From Saccharomycopsis phalli (Eukaryota; Ascomycota; Saccharomycetes; Ascoideales; Saccharomycopsidaceae), in contig CP073218.1 of assembly GCA_020342235.1 (NCBI GenBank), positions 1,302,001 to 1,366,000 on the forward strand: 64,000 nt of DNA, in the 5' to 3' direction. This document shows, one piece after another, positions 32,163 to 43,529 of the stretch (positions within the stretch are counted from its first letter, which is position 1; each line of letters starts with the position of its first letter). The translations under genes and the position numbers were made by a program. The notes beneath the pieces are model-generated. The model made no database searches and was not told the origin of the DNA. It saw only the letters and a list, made by a program, of their open reading frames with translations.

Positions 32163-34535
32163 GGCATTTTGAAATCAATTCCGTCTCAAAAGTATGCAAG
32201 TTACCCGGGCGTGGAGTGCACATTTGAGGTTTGCAACATGGAGCCGTGGGCATTGCAAGAAAAATTTAAAAAATTAAAGAAAAATTAAAGGCAAAAAATT
32301 GAAAAATTTAAAAAATTTCATTGAAAATTCAATGGTCAAATTTAGGTTTAGATAAAGTTTGACGAAAAAAAAAAAAAGCTAAATGGATATACGGTTTCCC
32401 AGCAGACTTTGGCTACGCATCCTCAAGAATAGTCTTATTTTTTTTTTTCCGACATGTTTTAATTTCACATCAATGATTGCCATTGTTTTCATTCTGCCGA
32501 TCTCAGCTGCTTCCTACTTTAGCGAGATGACCATTGTTGGCAATCGAGCTTCAAGTACTGATTCTAATCTGCCAAAGCTGGGCATCTGTAGAAACCAGAC
32601 TATTTAAACTTAATCATTGGCAAATTAAGTCGTTTGGCAACTGTATCATTAGCTGTTGCGTGGGTTGAATTGGCAAAATAGTAGTTACCCGGGCACATTC
32701 ACGTGAAGCAAGTATAGTCTATACCGTGATACTGGCACGTGCTTTGGTGACATGGCTCATGTTTATCTTTAGGTTTCCCTGGAAAGAGAAATTGATATTT
32801 CACCGTGTAAAATTAAACATGACGTTACAAAGTTGGAGTTGAGAGAAGCCCATTCAACGTAAGAAACGGTTGACGTGTGTTGATTCAGAAGTAGCTGTAG
32901 GGTCTCGTCCTCTGTCTGTAAATGTGAGACCTTTGCCTATTGTTTCCTGATTTCAAAAGACCGTTGCTTGGAAACATTGTCTTGTGGTTGAGGCCAATTT
33001 TATTCCAAAGGTTTCCTTTGATGCCGAGGTGCCTTTATTGGACCGGAAAATGTTCTTTATTGGGTCTGGTATGGTTCATAAATAGTATAAAAGTGTATGT
33101 AGTTAAAGGCCATGGAAGAATAAATGAGCTTGATAAATTGGCTGGAATTGAAATTTATTTTAGCTCCAGTAAGTTGACATGACCATTGACAAGGTCGTTT
33201 ACGTAGAGTGGTGTGTAGGTGAAGTGCACCATGGCTTTTGCTCATTGGGATAATCAGTGGGATGTTAAATTGAGACATGATGCATTGTGATGATGAGATT
33301 TGTGCTTGATGTAGGTGATGGTTGGTATCATTGATTTAGGGAAAGTCACAATGTAAGCTAGTCAATTAAAGATTTTGTCAAAGTTGGTCAATTAAAGATT
33401 TTATCAAAGTTTACCAAAGATCTGTAAACCAGTTGACCGACGATTTTGCCAACAAAAAAGTTTACCTTGGGATTAATACAGCAAACCTACTCCACACCTC
33501 CATCTGGTGTATAGTCTGTACAGGCTAAAGTGCGCTTACAACATGACCCACATTGAGACATGTGCTGACAAAATCAGTCTAATAAGGAACACTTTTCAAC
33601 GATACACCCACGTAGAATTTCACAAAGAACTCACATTTTTGGATATTTCTGGCAAATAAATCTTTTTGGTAAAAATAAACGTCAACTATTCATTACAAAT
33701 CACCAATGGAAACAAGTGAGTAGTTGAATTTCACTAGAGGTCTCTAGCTACAATTTGTAAAGCTATTGGACAAGTCTAGTATTATTTCCAAAGGCACGCC
33801 GAATCTCTCATTTTTGACGAGCCAACCTACTGTTGAGTTGAAGATTGATGGTATTTTGTTAAAGGGCACCAGGCTCCACGGGTTGAAGTACAAATGAAGA
33901 TGTAATGAAGAAGAAGGTTTACCCTTAATTTTTGGAACTCGGATCGTCCTTGAATTCCTTTTAGAGGATTAGGACTTTCCCTTTTTAATTGTTATTTCCT
34001 ATCTGGCTCTTGCTCTTCCATAAGTGATCTCCCTCTTGGATTATTATTTCCTATCTGGCTCTTGCTCTTCCTTAAGTGAAGTTGCCCCAACCGGTTCAAC
34101 TCCACTTGACTCCGATCATAAGCCCTTTATTATCAAGTATAAATAGTCAGACTTTTCTTTGAATAGTCAAGTGAATATATTTTAGCTATTTTACCACTCG
34201 TATCCTAGTTACTATATTACAGAAGATTAAAAATATACATTTGGCATCTTGAGCGCCGAAATTGACTCAAATAAAGAGTTTGGAAGTGGATAATCCTGGC
34301 AATCAAAGTATACAAGAGCATGAAAGTGGATAATCCTGGCAATCAAAGTATACAAGAGCATGAAAGTGGACAATCCTGCCAATAACCAAGTACAAAATTC
34401 AATATCCTATGAGAAATGCCCGATATCTATTATAGACCACTACTTTGATCGTCCCTTGATCACTCTGTCTCCCTTGATCACTTAATAATCCCTCGGCCAC
34501 TCGATCCTCGGCCATCCTACCACTCTTGCACACCG
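32163..34535. other. Spacer with regulatory motifs and repeats
   Basis: No gene is visible. It holds TTACCCGG at 32201-32208 and 32695-32702, A-rich tracts (32260-32380), a decayed family B copy (about 32765-32915), a duplicated TATTTCCTATCTGGCTCTTG block (about 33988-34075) and a roughly 40-bp tandem repeat containing GGATAATCCTGGCAATCAAA (about 34285-34375). Confidence 0.65.
32765..32915 (-). mobile_element. Family B element, decayed copy
   Basis: AGAAATTGATATTTCACCGTG, then GTTGGAGTTGAGAGAAGCCC and AGCTGTAGGGTCTCGTCC follow the same order as GAGATTGATATTTCACCGTC, TTGGAGTCGAGAGAAAACCC and AGCTATGGAGTCTCGCCC in the 58363-58658 copy. The (ATT)n tail is lost. Confidence 0.55.
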
Positions 34536-36455
34536 CTATCTTGAACCCAATTTATCAAACCGCTTGTCAAACTCCGAGTCTTGCTCGTCCAACTTCAACT
34601 CCTCCTTCTTGATCCTCACACCATCGGTCAAGGTCACGCCCCCCATTTCCTCGTCGTAAAACTCATTATACACATCGTAGTACTCTTCAAAGTTGTCCTC
34701 GTTAATCTCACCAATCTTGGGGTCAAACACATTATTCTCGGGATAGTCTCTGAGCTGGATATTCAGGGTGTACGAGAACAACGGCCCGATCTTCTCGATC
34801 CACTTGGCACGCTTCTCGATCAACGAGTTCAATGTCTTGTCAATCACCTGCTGGTGGGACAAGCTTCCTCCCAATCCTTCGTGCGACTCGGCGCCAGGAG
34901 TCCCCGGCTTCTTCTTCTTGTGGTGCCGCACAAGGATCTTCTTCTTTTTGAGGTAGTACTGGTCAATCTGCTTGTTCAAGTTTTCGAGAATGTTGTAAAA
35001 CTCGCGGAAAGAAATCTCCTCGTAGACCTTCTTGAACAACACCCGCTTGCGTAAGTTGTTTTTCAACGTCACCACCTTCAACTGCCGTTGGAGGGCTCTG
35101 AGCTCCCGACTGATTTCGTCGTCCTGTCGATTTCCCACCCAAGCCTGCTCAAATGTCTCATGGTTCACGTCCTCAGGCTCTTCGCCATCGATCTCCGCCC
35201 GGTCCTGCTGCTCGTTGTTGTAGTTTGTGTACACTCCCACGTACTTGAGTTCCCGTCGGAGCCGTTCTTCGATGGTGCTATAGTCATACAGAACTGCGGA
35301 GCCACGTGCTGGGAAATAGATGCTGCTCTCGTCGTCGATTTTCCGCTCCTCAGACTCCTCGCTCGTCTCCAAACTCGCGCTTCCGTCGTCGTTTTTTATA
35401 AGTGCTGCAAGAAGCCGGCTGGCCAACGGGCCACAACTCACGGAATCATTCTCCAACGTCTCGTCGCTCAACTTCTCGCCACTGCCCTTTGGTAAAACCC
35501 GCGCCTTGGCCTCAAGAGTAAGCAATTCCTGCGGCAGAGGCGATCCGGACTTCTTGCCGTCTTCTTCCGCCCACACTTTGGTGTACAAGCGGCCCAACTT
35601 AGGCACAATAAACGGGTGCACCTTGTGGTTGTATCCCGCGGGAGCAGGCCGGCGCAGACCAAACTGGGTCGCGTAAAACTGGTTCAATGCCAGACTCCGC
35701 ACATGGGTCTGCTTGAGGAAACGGAGATCGTCGTCGTCATATGGCCGGAAGTAGTGCTCCACAAGCGCAAGAAAGTTGTTGAAGTTTGTCTTGTTCTTCA
35801 CCTCCTTTTGCTGGTGGAAATCCGTGCTCGGAATATCCCCAGACAAGTAGCTCCGGAGATAGTCTGTAGGATATGTACTCACCCCATACCACTCGCGCAA
35901 GTAAGCGGCATCAGACTTCCTCGACTCGTCCGGCTCAAACAACTTCAACTTGTCGACCGCAGTCTTGACAAACAATTCGCTGTCAAAATGCTCCTGGTTC
36001 CCGCTGCTGATCCGAGGTTCTTCCTCGGGAATTTTCGCCGGGCCAATCACCTCATCTCGCGACGTGCCAAACGCCTCCATCGTCCGCCCTCCGGTCTCAA
36101 TCAGCGCCACGTCGTCTTTTGTAAACGCATTCTCGTCAAATCGGACCTTCATCTCCTTCTTGGCTTGCAACACCACCTCCTCGTCTTCAGTCGCCATATC
36201 CCGTAGAGTCTTCTTCAATTGCTTCGCCAACGCCTTGAACTCCATCAACGTCGCCAATTTGAGCCCCGACAAGCCGCTCACATACATCAAATCCCCGGCC
36301 AACGTGCCCACACGCCGGTCATATGTCAATCCTGTGATGTGAAGAATCTGCCTGATGATTTCCGCAGGGGTCTCTGGCGGAGCAGCTGGTGCCACAGGCC
36401 GCGTTTCCTTGCTGAAAAACCGACTGCGACTCTTGGTGCGGTTCTTTGGTCCCAT
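34536..36455 (-). CDS. NGG1: SAGA/ADA histone acetyltransferase subunit Ngg1 (Ada3)
   Basis: This 639-residue protein is close to baker's yeast Ngg1 in size. Ada3 links Gcn5 and Ada2 in the SAGA and ADA acetyltransferase complexes and stimulates nucleosomal H3 acetylation. Residues about 190-265 carry the conserved block YGVSTYPTDYLRSYLSGDIP followed by the RPYDDDDLRFLK segment. The C-terminal Ada3 domain (about 440-610) has EISRELRALQRQLK, the Lys-rich basic patch KKKKILVRHHKKKKPG and IEKRAKWIEKIGPLFSY. The N-terminus is basic, compatible with nuclear import. Two CACGTG palindromes lie 40-55 bp upstream of the start. Confidence 0.9.
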   Translation of the reverse strand: MGPKNRTKSRSRFFSKETRPVAPAAPPETPAEIIRQILHITGLTYDRRVGTLAGDLMYVSGLSGLKLATLMEFKALAKQLKKTLRDMATEDEEVVLQAKKEMKVRFDENAFTKDDVALIETGGRTMEAFGTSRDEVIGPAKIPEEEPRISSGNQEHFDSELFVKTAVDKLKLFEPDESRKSDAAYLREWYGVSTYPTDYLRSYLSGDIPSTDFHQQKEVKNKTNFNNFLALVEHYFRPYDDDDLRFLKQTHVRSLALNQFYATQFGLRRPAPAGYNHKVHPFIVPKLGRLYTKVWAEEDGKKSGSPLPQELLTLEAKARVLPKGSGEKLSDETLENDSVSCGPLASRLLAALIKNDDGSASLETSEESEERKIDDESSIYFPARGSAVLYDYSTIEERLRRELKYVGVYTNYNNEQQDRAEIDGEEPEDVNHETFEQAWVGNRQDDEISRELRALQRQLKVVTLKNNLRKRVLFKKVYEEISFREFYNILENLNKQIDQYYLKKKKILVRHHKKKKPGTPGAESHEGLGGSLSHQQVIDKTLNSLIEKRAKWIEKIGPLFSYTLNIQLRDYPENNVFDPKIGEINEDNFEEYYDVYNEFYDEEMGGVTLTDGVRIKKEELKLDEQDSEFDKRFDKLGSR

Positions 36456-36494
36456 GATGTGGTGTATCGTATAGAAATTTCAAGGGATGTGGGG

Positions 36495-36510
36495 CACGTG
36501 TAGTCACGTG
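36495..36510. promoter_or_regulatory. Paired CACGTG sites upstream of NGG1
   Basis: CACGTG occurs at 36495-36500 and again at 36505-36510, ten bases apart, one helical turn. This is a good arrangement for cooperative bHLH (Cbf1-type) binding. They lie just upstream of the NGG1 start. Confidence 0.5.
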
Positions 36511-36824
36511 ATATCATACCCCGACAATTTAACATATTCAGTAATCAGCAAATCAGCAAATTAGCAAATCCAGCTCCAATTCTGTAACAAATAATTTATA
36601 TTTTCTACTTTATGGACGATTACAATTCTGGTTCATAGTTTCATGTCGCTGCTCAGCCAAGTACTTTTCTTCTACGACCCATTGCCTAGCCAAGTCCATT
36701 GCACAAGTCTCCAAGTAGTCTGACTTTAAGCAATACTCCATCATTTTCCTATATCCTAGCTACTATTTCACAACCCAATTCATTCCGCTTTTATAATCAA
36801 TTTATTCCCTTGTGCTCAACCCTC

Positions 36825-36885
36825 TCTTTATGCCAACCCTCTCTTTATGCCAACCCTCTCTTTATGCCAACCCTCTCTTTTGCCC
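36825..36885. repeat. 17-bp tandem repeat, TTTATGCCAACCCTCTC
   Basis: Three to four copies lie in the NGG1-PBS2 spacer. They are non-coding. Confidence 0.85.
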
Positions 36886-37109
36886 AACTCGTTCCAATTT
36901 ACATTTCCACAGCAACCCTAATCAATTGTACCAACCCCCTCACCACACAATTGTTATTCTACAATGATTACATTTCCTACAGTGCCAACATGCATATTGC
37001 AATATGCAAAAGCCAAGTACTAAATAAATACTCACGATCCATGACAAAACTCACCTTCGCTTATCATCACGTGACGCATACCCCAGTATTGTACCAGTCC
37101 ATGGTATAA

Positions 37110-37460
37110 TATATTTATCCACTACAACTATTCTATTCTTCCAAGGGTGATTTGTTTTATTATCTACAATCAAGGACGGCGCCGCTGAACTTAAATTCGA
37201 GTAAAAATCCAATGGCAATGAGTAAAAACTATATGGCAATAAATGCATTAATAATACGTTTATTTACTTTTAGCCGATAAAAGTTTCAATTGGACCTGTA
37301 AAAACTATCAGAGACATGACTAAAAATTAACGAGTTTCATCCCCAAGGAACCTGCCCGGATGCCTTGTAATGCTACAAAGGAAAAAGGATCTACTCATCC
37401 AGCTCTATCGTGCAGAATCTTACAAACAAATAAACTGCGGTTGCGTCTCCAAAGGCGGAA
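37110..37460 (-). mobile_element. Family B element, decayed copy
   Basis: It retains AAGGACGGCGCCGCTGAA (compare AAGGACGGCGCCGCTAAT at 58450) and, further on, AAAAAGGATCTACTCATCCAG, which aligns with the reverse complement of the family 5' end. The remainder is too diverged to place exactly, and no tail is visible. Confidence 0.5.
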
Positions 37461-37867
37461 AACTTGCGCTCTAGTTGTAACGGTCAATGGTAATTGGAGG
37501 GGTATACTGTAATTTGCAACATTTCCCAATGCAAGCTAATGTACACCCGTCAGATTGTATCATTCCATGATCTCTTGGGTCGTCCTTTTAGATCATCCTC
37601 TTAGATCGTCCCTCTCTTGGGTCATCTTCTTAGATCGTCCTCTTGGTTCTTGGCATACTCTCTTAGTCCTTACCATACTCTCTTTGTTCTTGGCATACTC
37701 CCTTAGTTCATAGTATATTCCATTAGCTCGTAGCACACTCTCTTAGTTAGTAACATACTCTCTTAGTTCTTCCTTTTTTATGGATATACCAAAATTAGGA
37801 ATCCCGTTTCACATTGACGTTAGACTCAATTCTCGTTTGCACGGTTGAACATGGGGAATACTAAAAT

Positions 37868-37875
37868 TATATAAA
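37868..37875 (+). promoter_or_regulatory. TATA box of the small secreted-peptide gene
   Basis: TATATAAA is followed by an A/C-rich, G-poor leader of about 36 bases up to the ATG at 37912. This is the layout of strongly expressed yeast genes. Confidence 0.6.
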
Positions 37876-37911
37876 CCGACAAAAAACCATACAATTCATC
37901 ACAAAACAAAA

Positions 37912-38085
37912 ATGAAATTCAGCTTAGCCACTCTCTCCTTGTTCCTTGCCGCCTCTATTGCAGTTCCAGTTGCTTCTCCAGACTCTGGACTGTCAAGTTC
38001 AGTCCAAGATCTTGTTACACAATTCGAGCAGACTGTTAGCAAAATTATACAGTCACTCAAAGCCCACAATTCAGCTCACAATTAA
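37912..38085 (+). CDS. Small secreted peptide precursor (57 aa), novel
   Basis: This is a short reading frame I infer to be a real gene. The product starts MKFSLATLSLFLAASIAVP, a textbook signal peptide: one Lys, a hydrophobic core, then small residues allowing cleavage around residues 17-21. The mature part of about 36-40 residues is Ser-rich and then amphipathic-helical (SVQDLVTQFEQTVSKIIQSL), ending in a His/Asn-rich tail. It has no cysteines, no dibasic processing site and no GPI signal. A TATA box and A-rich leader precede it. The codon for residue 27 is CTG. I know of no homologue; function is unknown. Confidence 0.62.
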   Translation: MKFSLATLSLFLAASIAVPVASPDSGLSSSVQDLVTQFEQTVSKIIQSLKAHNSAHN

Positions 38086-39377
38086 GTGATTTTATCTGAA
38101 AAGGGTCTTGCTACTTTCATTAAATGTCTTTTCGCGCTGAAAAGCAATCCCAATTGGTATTTATGCCGACGTGTTGTTTGCCGGTAACGAATTATTCGGC
38201 TTGTGTTTTATATAGATGTATAGATAAATAGAAATTAACAGTATTTTAGAAAAATTTAGTGTATGCAAACCCATTTGTCTATAAATTGCAACCAGCGTTT
38301 GTATTAACCTAATCAACCGTTTAACAAGGTAGTGTAGATCTTGCGGTATACCAGATGGGCTCTACCTGGACAATGGCTTAATTATCGACAATTGTATTCT
38401 CTAAACGACCTTATATTTCTGGTTCATTACATGGTAGATTGTTTTCCTATTAGTCAAAGTACGCGTGGTATAATTAGACATAATTTGTACTGAATGTGAG
38501 TCAACTTCCTTGCTTTGGCATTGGATTGTTGGCCAAGCGAGCATAGCTAGAATAGTACACTATAATTATTACAATTCTACTCAATATTGTGCTCCTTCAG
38601 ACTATGAATGCCTGGATTACAAAATGAACATTAATGTATTTTTAGCCATGCGAATGAGCACGACCACATTCATATTTATAATTTGAACCGATTGGCTGTG
38701 GAAATTACTCCATTAATCTGTATATCAGGCCCTCCACTGATGAGCCTGAAGAAGAGGAATTTGTGAAGGAAAGAAATTTGTGAAGGAATGGAGTTGGTGA
38801 AGGAATCGAATTTGTGAAACAAAATTGTGCAAAGGAAATGGCAAGAGAAAATAAATCGGCAAAGTAGTACTATCCTAGTCATATCAAGCTCCAAGAAGAT
38901 GCAACGTCAAAAATTGTAGAAATGTAGTTAATAATACCTGTGCCGATATTGAATAGCAATACCGAGTATTCAAGAATCAAGTAGGTGTTACAGAATGCAG
39001 CAAGAAAATGTGACCAACATTGTATTGATCAATAGTTTGGCGGCAGTAAAACCCCAGTATTAACCCACTTGACCATATACAAGAACCACGCCATGGACTA
39101 CATCCAGACTGAAGAACCAAAACCGAGACATGCACAAGACAGGTCGCAAATTTCTCGGTACTTGTGGATATAATATGATCATAACACGATGATGTTTGAA
39201 GCCCAATTTATGATCAAGTTCATACACATACACAATATTCATAATCAAGACAACCCAAAGTCGCACATTCTAGTTATATTTTCAAAAATGTCAGGCACTT
39301 GGTCCACCAAGAATTATCCACTGTATCACGAATTATCTACTGCCCCACGAATTATCCACTGCCAAACCACACAAGAA
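38086..39377. other. Spacer downstream of the secreted-peptide gene
   Basis: No gene or clear repeat stands out in this 1.3 kb, apart from a short run of GTGAAGGAAAGAAATTTGTG-like repeats near 38760-38820 and GAATTATCCACTG-type repeats near 39310-39360. Confidence 0.55.
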
Positions 39378-41027
39378 TTAACCCTTTCCATCTTCCTCCT
39401 TGTCATTCACCTTGTCATTCACCTTGTCATTCACCTTGTCATTCACCTTGTCATTCACCTTGTCATTCACCTTGTCATTCACCTTGTCATTCACCTTGTC
39501 ATTTTCCTTGTTTTCCATCTTGTCCACGTTGTTTTCCACCTTTTCCACCTTCTCTCCCTTCTCTCCCTTCTCTCCCTTCTCCCCTCTAGCCTTGATCCGC
39601 ATCACCACAAGCTCCGCAAACTCGCTCCGCTGCTCGTCCAACTTCTCGTCACGATTCTGCAACCACGGACATTTCAACAACTCCAGATAACTAGGCCGCT
39701 TCTCCGGGTTTCTAGCACAGCACATGGAAATAAACGACCGTGCTGCATTTGAAAAGTGATCCGGCAAGTTTGGCGGGTCTCCATGGACTATGCTAGTCAA
39801 CTGCTCGAAGATCTCGCGCTGGCCGGTTGGATATGGAAACCGGCCAATGGCAGTTTCGACAAGACTGATTCCTAGCGACCACACGTCGCTCTGCACAGTG
39901 TAGCTGCTGTTGTCCATGTTGAAAATCCGCTCTGGTGGCATGTAGCTCTGGCAACCGATGTTGGTTTTTGCCTTTGACGCGACAAGATTGCCCGAGACGC
40001 CAAAATCACACAATTTGACCTTGCCTCTGGTGTTGACCAAGATGTTGGTCGGCTTGACGTCCCGATGGATGATGTTGTGCTCGTCCTTCAACGTCTTCAA
40101 GCCCCGGATGACACACTCGGCGACATATGCCAACATGCCTTCATCCAAGCCCAGACCATAGACCATATCCAAGGAGCCTCCGTCCATGTACTCGATACAC
40201 ATGTACACACAGCCCTCGACGAAAAACGCCCCAAAGAAGTCGACAATGTACGGCGAGTTGCACTTGTGCAATACGTCCAACTCCATGAGAATCTGCTTGA
40301 ACTTACTCTCCTCTAGGGCTAGCCGCACCTCTTTCATGGCCAACGTCACCCCCGTCGGCCGGTGGAACACCTTCTTCACTGTTCCGTAGTTCCCATGTCC
40401 AAGCTCCTCTTGGACCACAAGATCATTGGTCGAGAGCCGAATCAGCTTCTCGGAGCCAAAGAAATCAACGCCGTTGGAATGCACAGACGCCTTCCCCGCA
40501 AACGTAAGCGACCCGTTGTCAATGTCAATGTACCTGCTGAAGGACGAAAAGCTGCCAGAGTCTTCTGGCGTCGTCTGCTTCTCCAACTCAAGTCCGCCCA
40601 AATCCAACTGGAACTTGCCCCGCTTCCCAGCAAGCCCTCGGGCCATCCTCAGACGCCCACCAGGTGCCCCTGCACCGCCATTTGGCGCGTTTCCGCCATT
40701 TATACCAAGCCCCCCACCCAGTCGCCCGGGTACTTGGCCCGGATTGCGGTTCACTGCCCGGGAAATAACCGGCTCTTTCCTAGCCAAACCACGCTTCACC
40801 GCTACCATCCCCGGAGGCCCGGGCTGCTTTGTCCCAGACACGCTCGTGGATTCGTTCTCCAGCAGACCTTGGTAATTGGTCCGCCCGTACTTCTGCTGAA
40901 ACTCCAAGATACGCCGCCGGACCTCGGCATCTTCCACTCCGCTTTGATCGTGCCGTGTCTGCTCCACCGTGGGGCTCATTTCCAGATTCACAGTCCCGCC
41001 TTGGCCTTGGCCATGTTCATTTGTCAT
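39378..41027 (-). CDS. PBS2: MAP kinase kinase Pbs2 (HOG pathway)
   Basis: The product is 549 residues. The start is the ATG of [11 protein letters not shown] at 41027. An in-frame extension further upstream translates an ATAAATTG-type repeat into I/Y/H-rich sequence and is not credible. Pbs2 phosphorylates the Hog1 MAP kinase in the osmotic stress response. The kinase domain (about 200-475) has the glycine loop [13 protein letters not shown] lysine, [11 protein letters not shown] and the activation segment [18 protein letters not shown] with the S/T phosphosites. The preceding [16 protein letters not shown] is distinctive for Pbs2. The C-terminus (about 480-546) is low-complexity: K-G-E then K-V-N-D tetrapeptides from a 12-bp minisatellite, beyond the kinase fold. 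Confidence 0.95.
   Translation of the reverse strand: MTNEHGQGQGGTVNLEMSPTVEQTRHDQSGVEDAEVRRRILEFQQKYGRTNYQGLLENESTSVSGTKQPGPPGMVAVKRGLARKEPVISRAVNRNPGQVPGRLGGGLGINGGNAPNGGAGAPGGRLRMARGLAGKRGKFQLDLGGLELEKQTTPEDSGSFSSFSRYIDIDNGSLTFAGKASVHSNGVDFFGSEKLIRLSTNDLVVQEELGHGNYGTVKKVFHRPTGVTLAMKEVRLALEESKFKQILMELDVLHKCNSPYIVDFFGAFFVEGCVYMCIEYMDGGSLDMVYGLGLDEGMLAYVAECVIRGLKTLKDEHNIIHRDVKPTNILVNTRGKVKLCDFGVSGNLVASKAKTNIGCQSYMPPERIFNMDNSSYTVQSDVWSLGISLVETAIGRFPYPTGQREIFEQLTSIVHGDPPNLPDHFSNAARSFISMCCARNPEKRPSYLELLKCPWLQNRDEKLDEQRSEFAELVVMRIKARGEKGEKGEKGEKVEKVENNVDKMENKENDKVNDKVNDKVNDKVNDKVNDKVNDKVNDKVNDKEEDGKG
39393..39515. repeat. 12-bp in-frame tandem array in PBS2
   Basis: The unit CTTGTCATTCAC repeats about nine times without change near the PBS2 stop codon, encoding K-V-N-D. 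A CTCCCTTCT 9-mer array (about 39553-39585) encodes K-G-E next to it. Confidence 0.93.
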
Positions 41028-41164
41028 GTTGTAAATTGGTATCTTGAGTGTCAGGAGAAATCTTTCTGTGGTTACGGGCGATGGGCAGCGGTCATGGGAC
41101 GGAGTACGAAATGTCATATGACAAGTACTTGACGGACATGCAGGTTGACCATGGATGGAATATA

Positions 41165-41445
41165 AATAAAGTATAAATTGGTGTGAATATAAATTGGAAT
41201 GAATATAAATTGGAATGGATATGAATATAAATTGGTGTGAATATGAATATAAATTGATATGAATATAAATTGATATGAATATAAATTGATATGAATATAA
41301 ATTGGTATGAATATGAATATAAATTGATATGAATATGAAATATAAATATGAAATATAAATTGGTATGAATATGGATATGTGAATTGAATTGGTATGAATG
41401 TGTGAAATATAAATTGACATGAATATGCATTGTATGATTATGCAT
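41165..41445. repeat. Tandem ATAAATTG-GATATGAAT repeats upstream of PBS2
   Basis: Imperfect units of about 18 bp (ATAAATTGATATGAAT and longer variants) fill the interval 140-420 bp before the PBS2 start. They give artefactual open frames rich in Ile/Tyr/His. Confidence 0.88.
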
Positions 41446-42025
41446 CGTATGAATATGATTGTATGAGTATGAATGTATAATATGCACCGTATAATGCATT
41501 GATGTGTTTATTCATTCTACAATACTTCATACTACTCAAGCAACTAAAACTTCAACCAAAACTTCAACCAAAACTTCAACCAAAACCTCAACAAGATAAT
41601 CTTAAACACTCCCAGTGACATCCACAGAAACCTCGCACTTTACATTCCATTCCTGCTTAATCATATACAAAGCACTGCCCAGGTTCCAGTAAACCTTGTC
41701 TATACTACTGGAGAATTTCCAGCCATGGATGCGATTCCAAGGCAAAATTAGTAAGCAAATTTTAACCACTGCATCGTCTGTGATGTCACCACAATTACTA
41801 AGCTAGTGATCCACCCAGTCTCCACTCATCACTCCATACGTTTGGTCTTGACTGAATTTCGTGGCATGTGTCTGAATACAAGATGATATTTGCATAGAAT
41901 CATCCATCACATAATCGACCCAACGTGATCGATTCACATGAATATAGCTGTACCCCACTATTCGTCTATATACTACTCCCCGCATCTTTTCTTTTCTCTC
42001 CATCACTTTCCATCTTTCCATATTT

Positions 42026-42110
42026 TCTTTTCATCTTTCATCTTTCATCTTTCATCTTTCATCTTTCATCTTTCATCTTTCATCTTTCATCTATCATCTT
42101 TTATCTTTCA
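42026..42110. repeat. Second heptamer array (TTTCATC) upstream of MPR1
   Basis: About ten head-to-tail copies of TTTCATC, some with CTATCATC or TTTTATC variants, lie 110-200 bp before the MPR1 start. It uses the same unit and orientation to the gene as the RSM25 array. Confidence 0.92.
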
Positions 42111-42163
42111 TCTTTTCTTCACTTCACTTCTTCACTTAGTACACATTTCCACTCTTCTGACAT

Positions 42164-42169
42164 CACGTG
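42164..42169. promoter_or_regulatory. CACGTG site upstream of MPR1
   Basis: A single CACGTG lies 54 bp before the start codon. An out-of-frame ATG at 42192 lies between this site and the MPR1 ATG, so transcripts starting early would carry an overlapping upstream reading frame. Confidence 0.4.
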
Positions 42170-42222
42170 GGTCACTCACTTGAAATATCCCATGCCTACA
42201 ACCATTCATCCTTCACATCCAC

Positions 42223-42816
42223 ATGCCCGAATTACCCAATTTAATCATCACTCTAGGCGACTCTTCCAAGGCAACTCTATTCCCCGTAAACGATGTCTCG
42301 TCACTCGATCCCAGCCTCATTGATTTACTCCACTCAACCTTCAATCACGAAATCGAACAAGGACAAACATACCCACACCTCGAGAAATTGTCCCGTCAGC
42401 AGTTTGTCGACTATTGGTTCTCCCATTTTGCTGCAGTGTTGCTTCGTGGATCCTACTCAAAAGCTCTTTCCCACATCTCTAGTGACTGGAACTCGGCTTT
42501 TCTTGGCACATACTACATCAAACCAAACTACATTGGAAGGGCTTCGCATATTTGCAATGCTGGGTTTCTTGTTGCGCCTATAGCCCGTGGATCTGGACTC
42601 AAAGTAGGCTCGTGTTTAGGCAAGTCGTACCTAAAGTGGGCTCCATTGCTAGGATACACATACAGTGTGTTTAACATGGTGTTTGAGACAAACATTGCCA
42701 GTGTAAAGATATGGGACGGGCTTGGATTTGAGCGAATTGGATATGTAAAGAAGGCAGGGAAGTTGAGGGGGTACGAAGAACCGGTGGGTGCCATAATATA
42801 TGGAAAGGATTTGTGA
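42223..42816 (+). CDS. MPR1: GNAT acetyltransferase Mpr1 (azetidine-2-carboxylate resistance)
   Basis: This 197-residue protein is strongly reminiscent of Mpr1 of some Saccharomyces strains (about 229 residues). Shared blocks include QTYPHLEKLSRQQFVDYWF, LGTYYIKPNYIGRASHIC with NAGFLV next to it, LKWAPLLGYTYSVFN, and the end EPVGAIIYGKDL. Mpr1 is a GNAT N-acetyltransferase that detoxifies the proline analogue azetidine-2-carboxylate and acts on proline-related metabolites, lowering oxidative stress. The acetyl-CoA pyrophosphate loop corresponds to APIARGSGLKVGSCLG. The N-terminus is shorter than the Saccharomyces form, with no added targeting signal. Confidence 0.92.
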   Translation: MPELPNLIITLGDSSKATLFPVNDVSSLDPSLIDLLHSTFNHEIEQGQTYPHLEKLSRQQFVDYWFSHFAAVLLRGSYSKALSHISSDWNSAFLGTYYIKPNYIGRASHICNAGFLVAPIARGSGLKVGSCLGKSYLKWAPLLGYTYSVFNMVFETNIASVKIWDGLGFERIGYVKKAGKLRGYEEPVGAIIYGKDL

Positions 42817-42954
42817 TGTTTGTGCAAGTGATTGTCAGTGCTGGAAAGGAGGTAGAAGATTGAAGGATGTGGGCGATTGAAGGATGTGAAAGATTGGAGG
42901 ATGTGGTGTTGACTTCTTGACAAAAGTAATGTTGAATACAAGATCCTGCAAAGT

Positions 42955-43245
42955 TAGGTTTTCAAATTGAGAAGTGAATGGAGAAGTGAATAGAGAGAAA
43001 TGAATAGAGAAATGAATAGAGAAATGAATAGAGAAATAAATATAGAGAAATGAATAGAGAAATGAATAGAGTGAAATGAATAGAGAAATGAATAGAGTGA
43101 AATGAATAGAGAGAAAGAATGAATCAAGAAAGAATGAGCCGAGAAAGAATGAGCCGAGAAAGAATGAATCAATAATGAATCGAGGAATGAATGAATCAAT
43201 AATGAATCGAGGAATGAATGAATCAATAATGAATCGAGAAATTAA
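42955..43245. repeat. Tandem GAAATGAATAGA and GAATGAATCAA repeats
   Basis: Purine-rich imperfect units of 12-14 bp (GAGAAATGAATAGA), then units of about 26 bp (AATAATGAATCGAGGAATGA), fill the MPR1-SEC10 spacer. Confidence 0.88.
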
Positions 43246-43529
43246 TGTAGTGACATGTTGTCAAATGGAGTTATGTGATATACAATAAACCATGACAAAC
43301 AGAGCGAGTTAAACAAATCTCCGTCTCAATAGGAAAATAATCCCAAGGTTACAAATTCCAAGCAGAGAAAAATCTTGGAATTAACCCACCCGCCAAGAAT
43401 TGGATTCAGCCATCCAAATCATTGGAATCATCTCAACTTTATGCATCCATTAACCAAAGTATACTTTGATTGTCAATCACTAAACCAGCCTCACTACAAG
43501 TATCAAAGCATAGCATACACTGTAACCAA

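Noticed and set aside
41028-41420. 131-codon N-terminal extension of PBS2
   Set aside because: It translates an ATAAATTG repeat into I/Y/H-rich sequence; the downstream ATG gives a protein of typical Pbs2 length.
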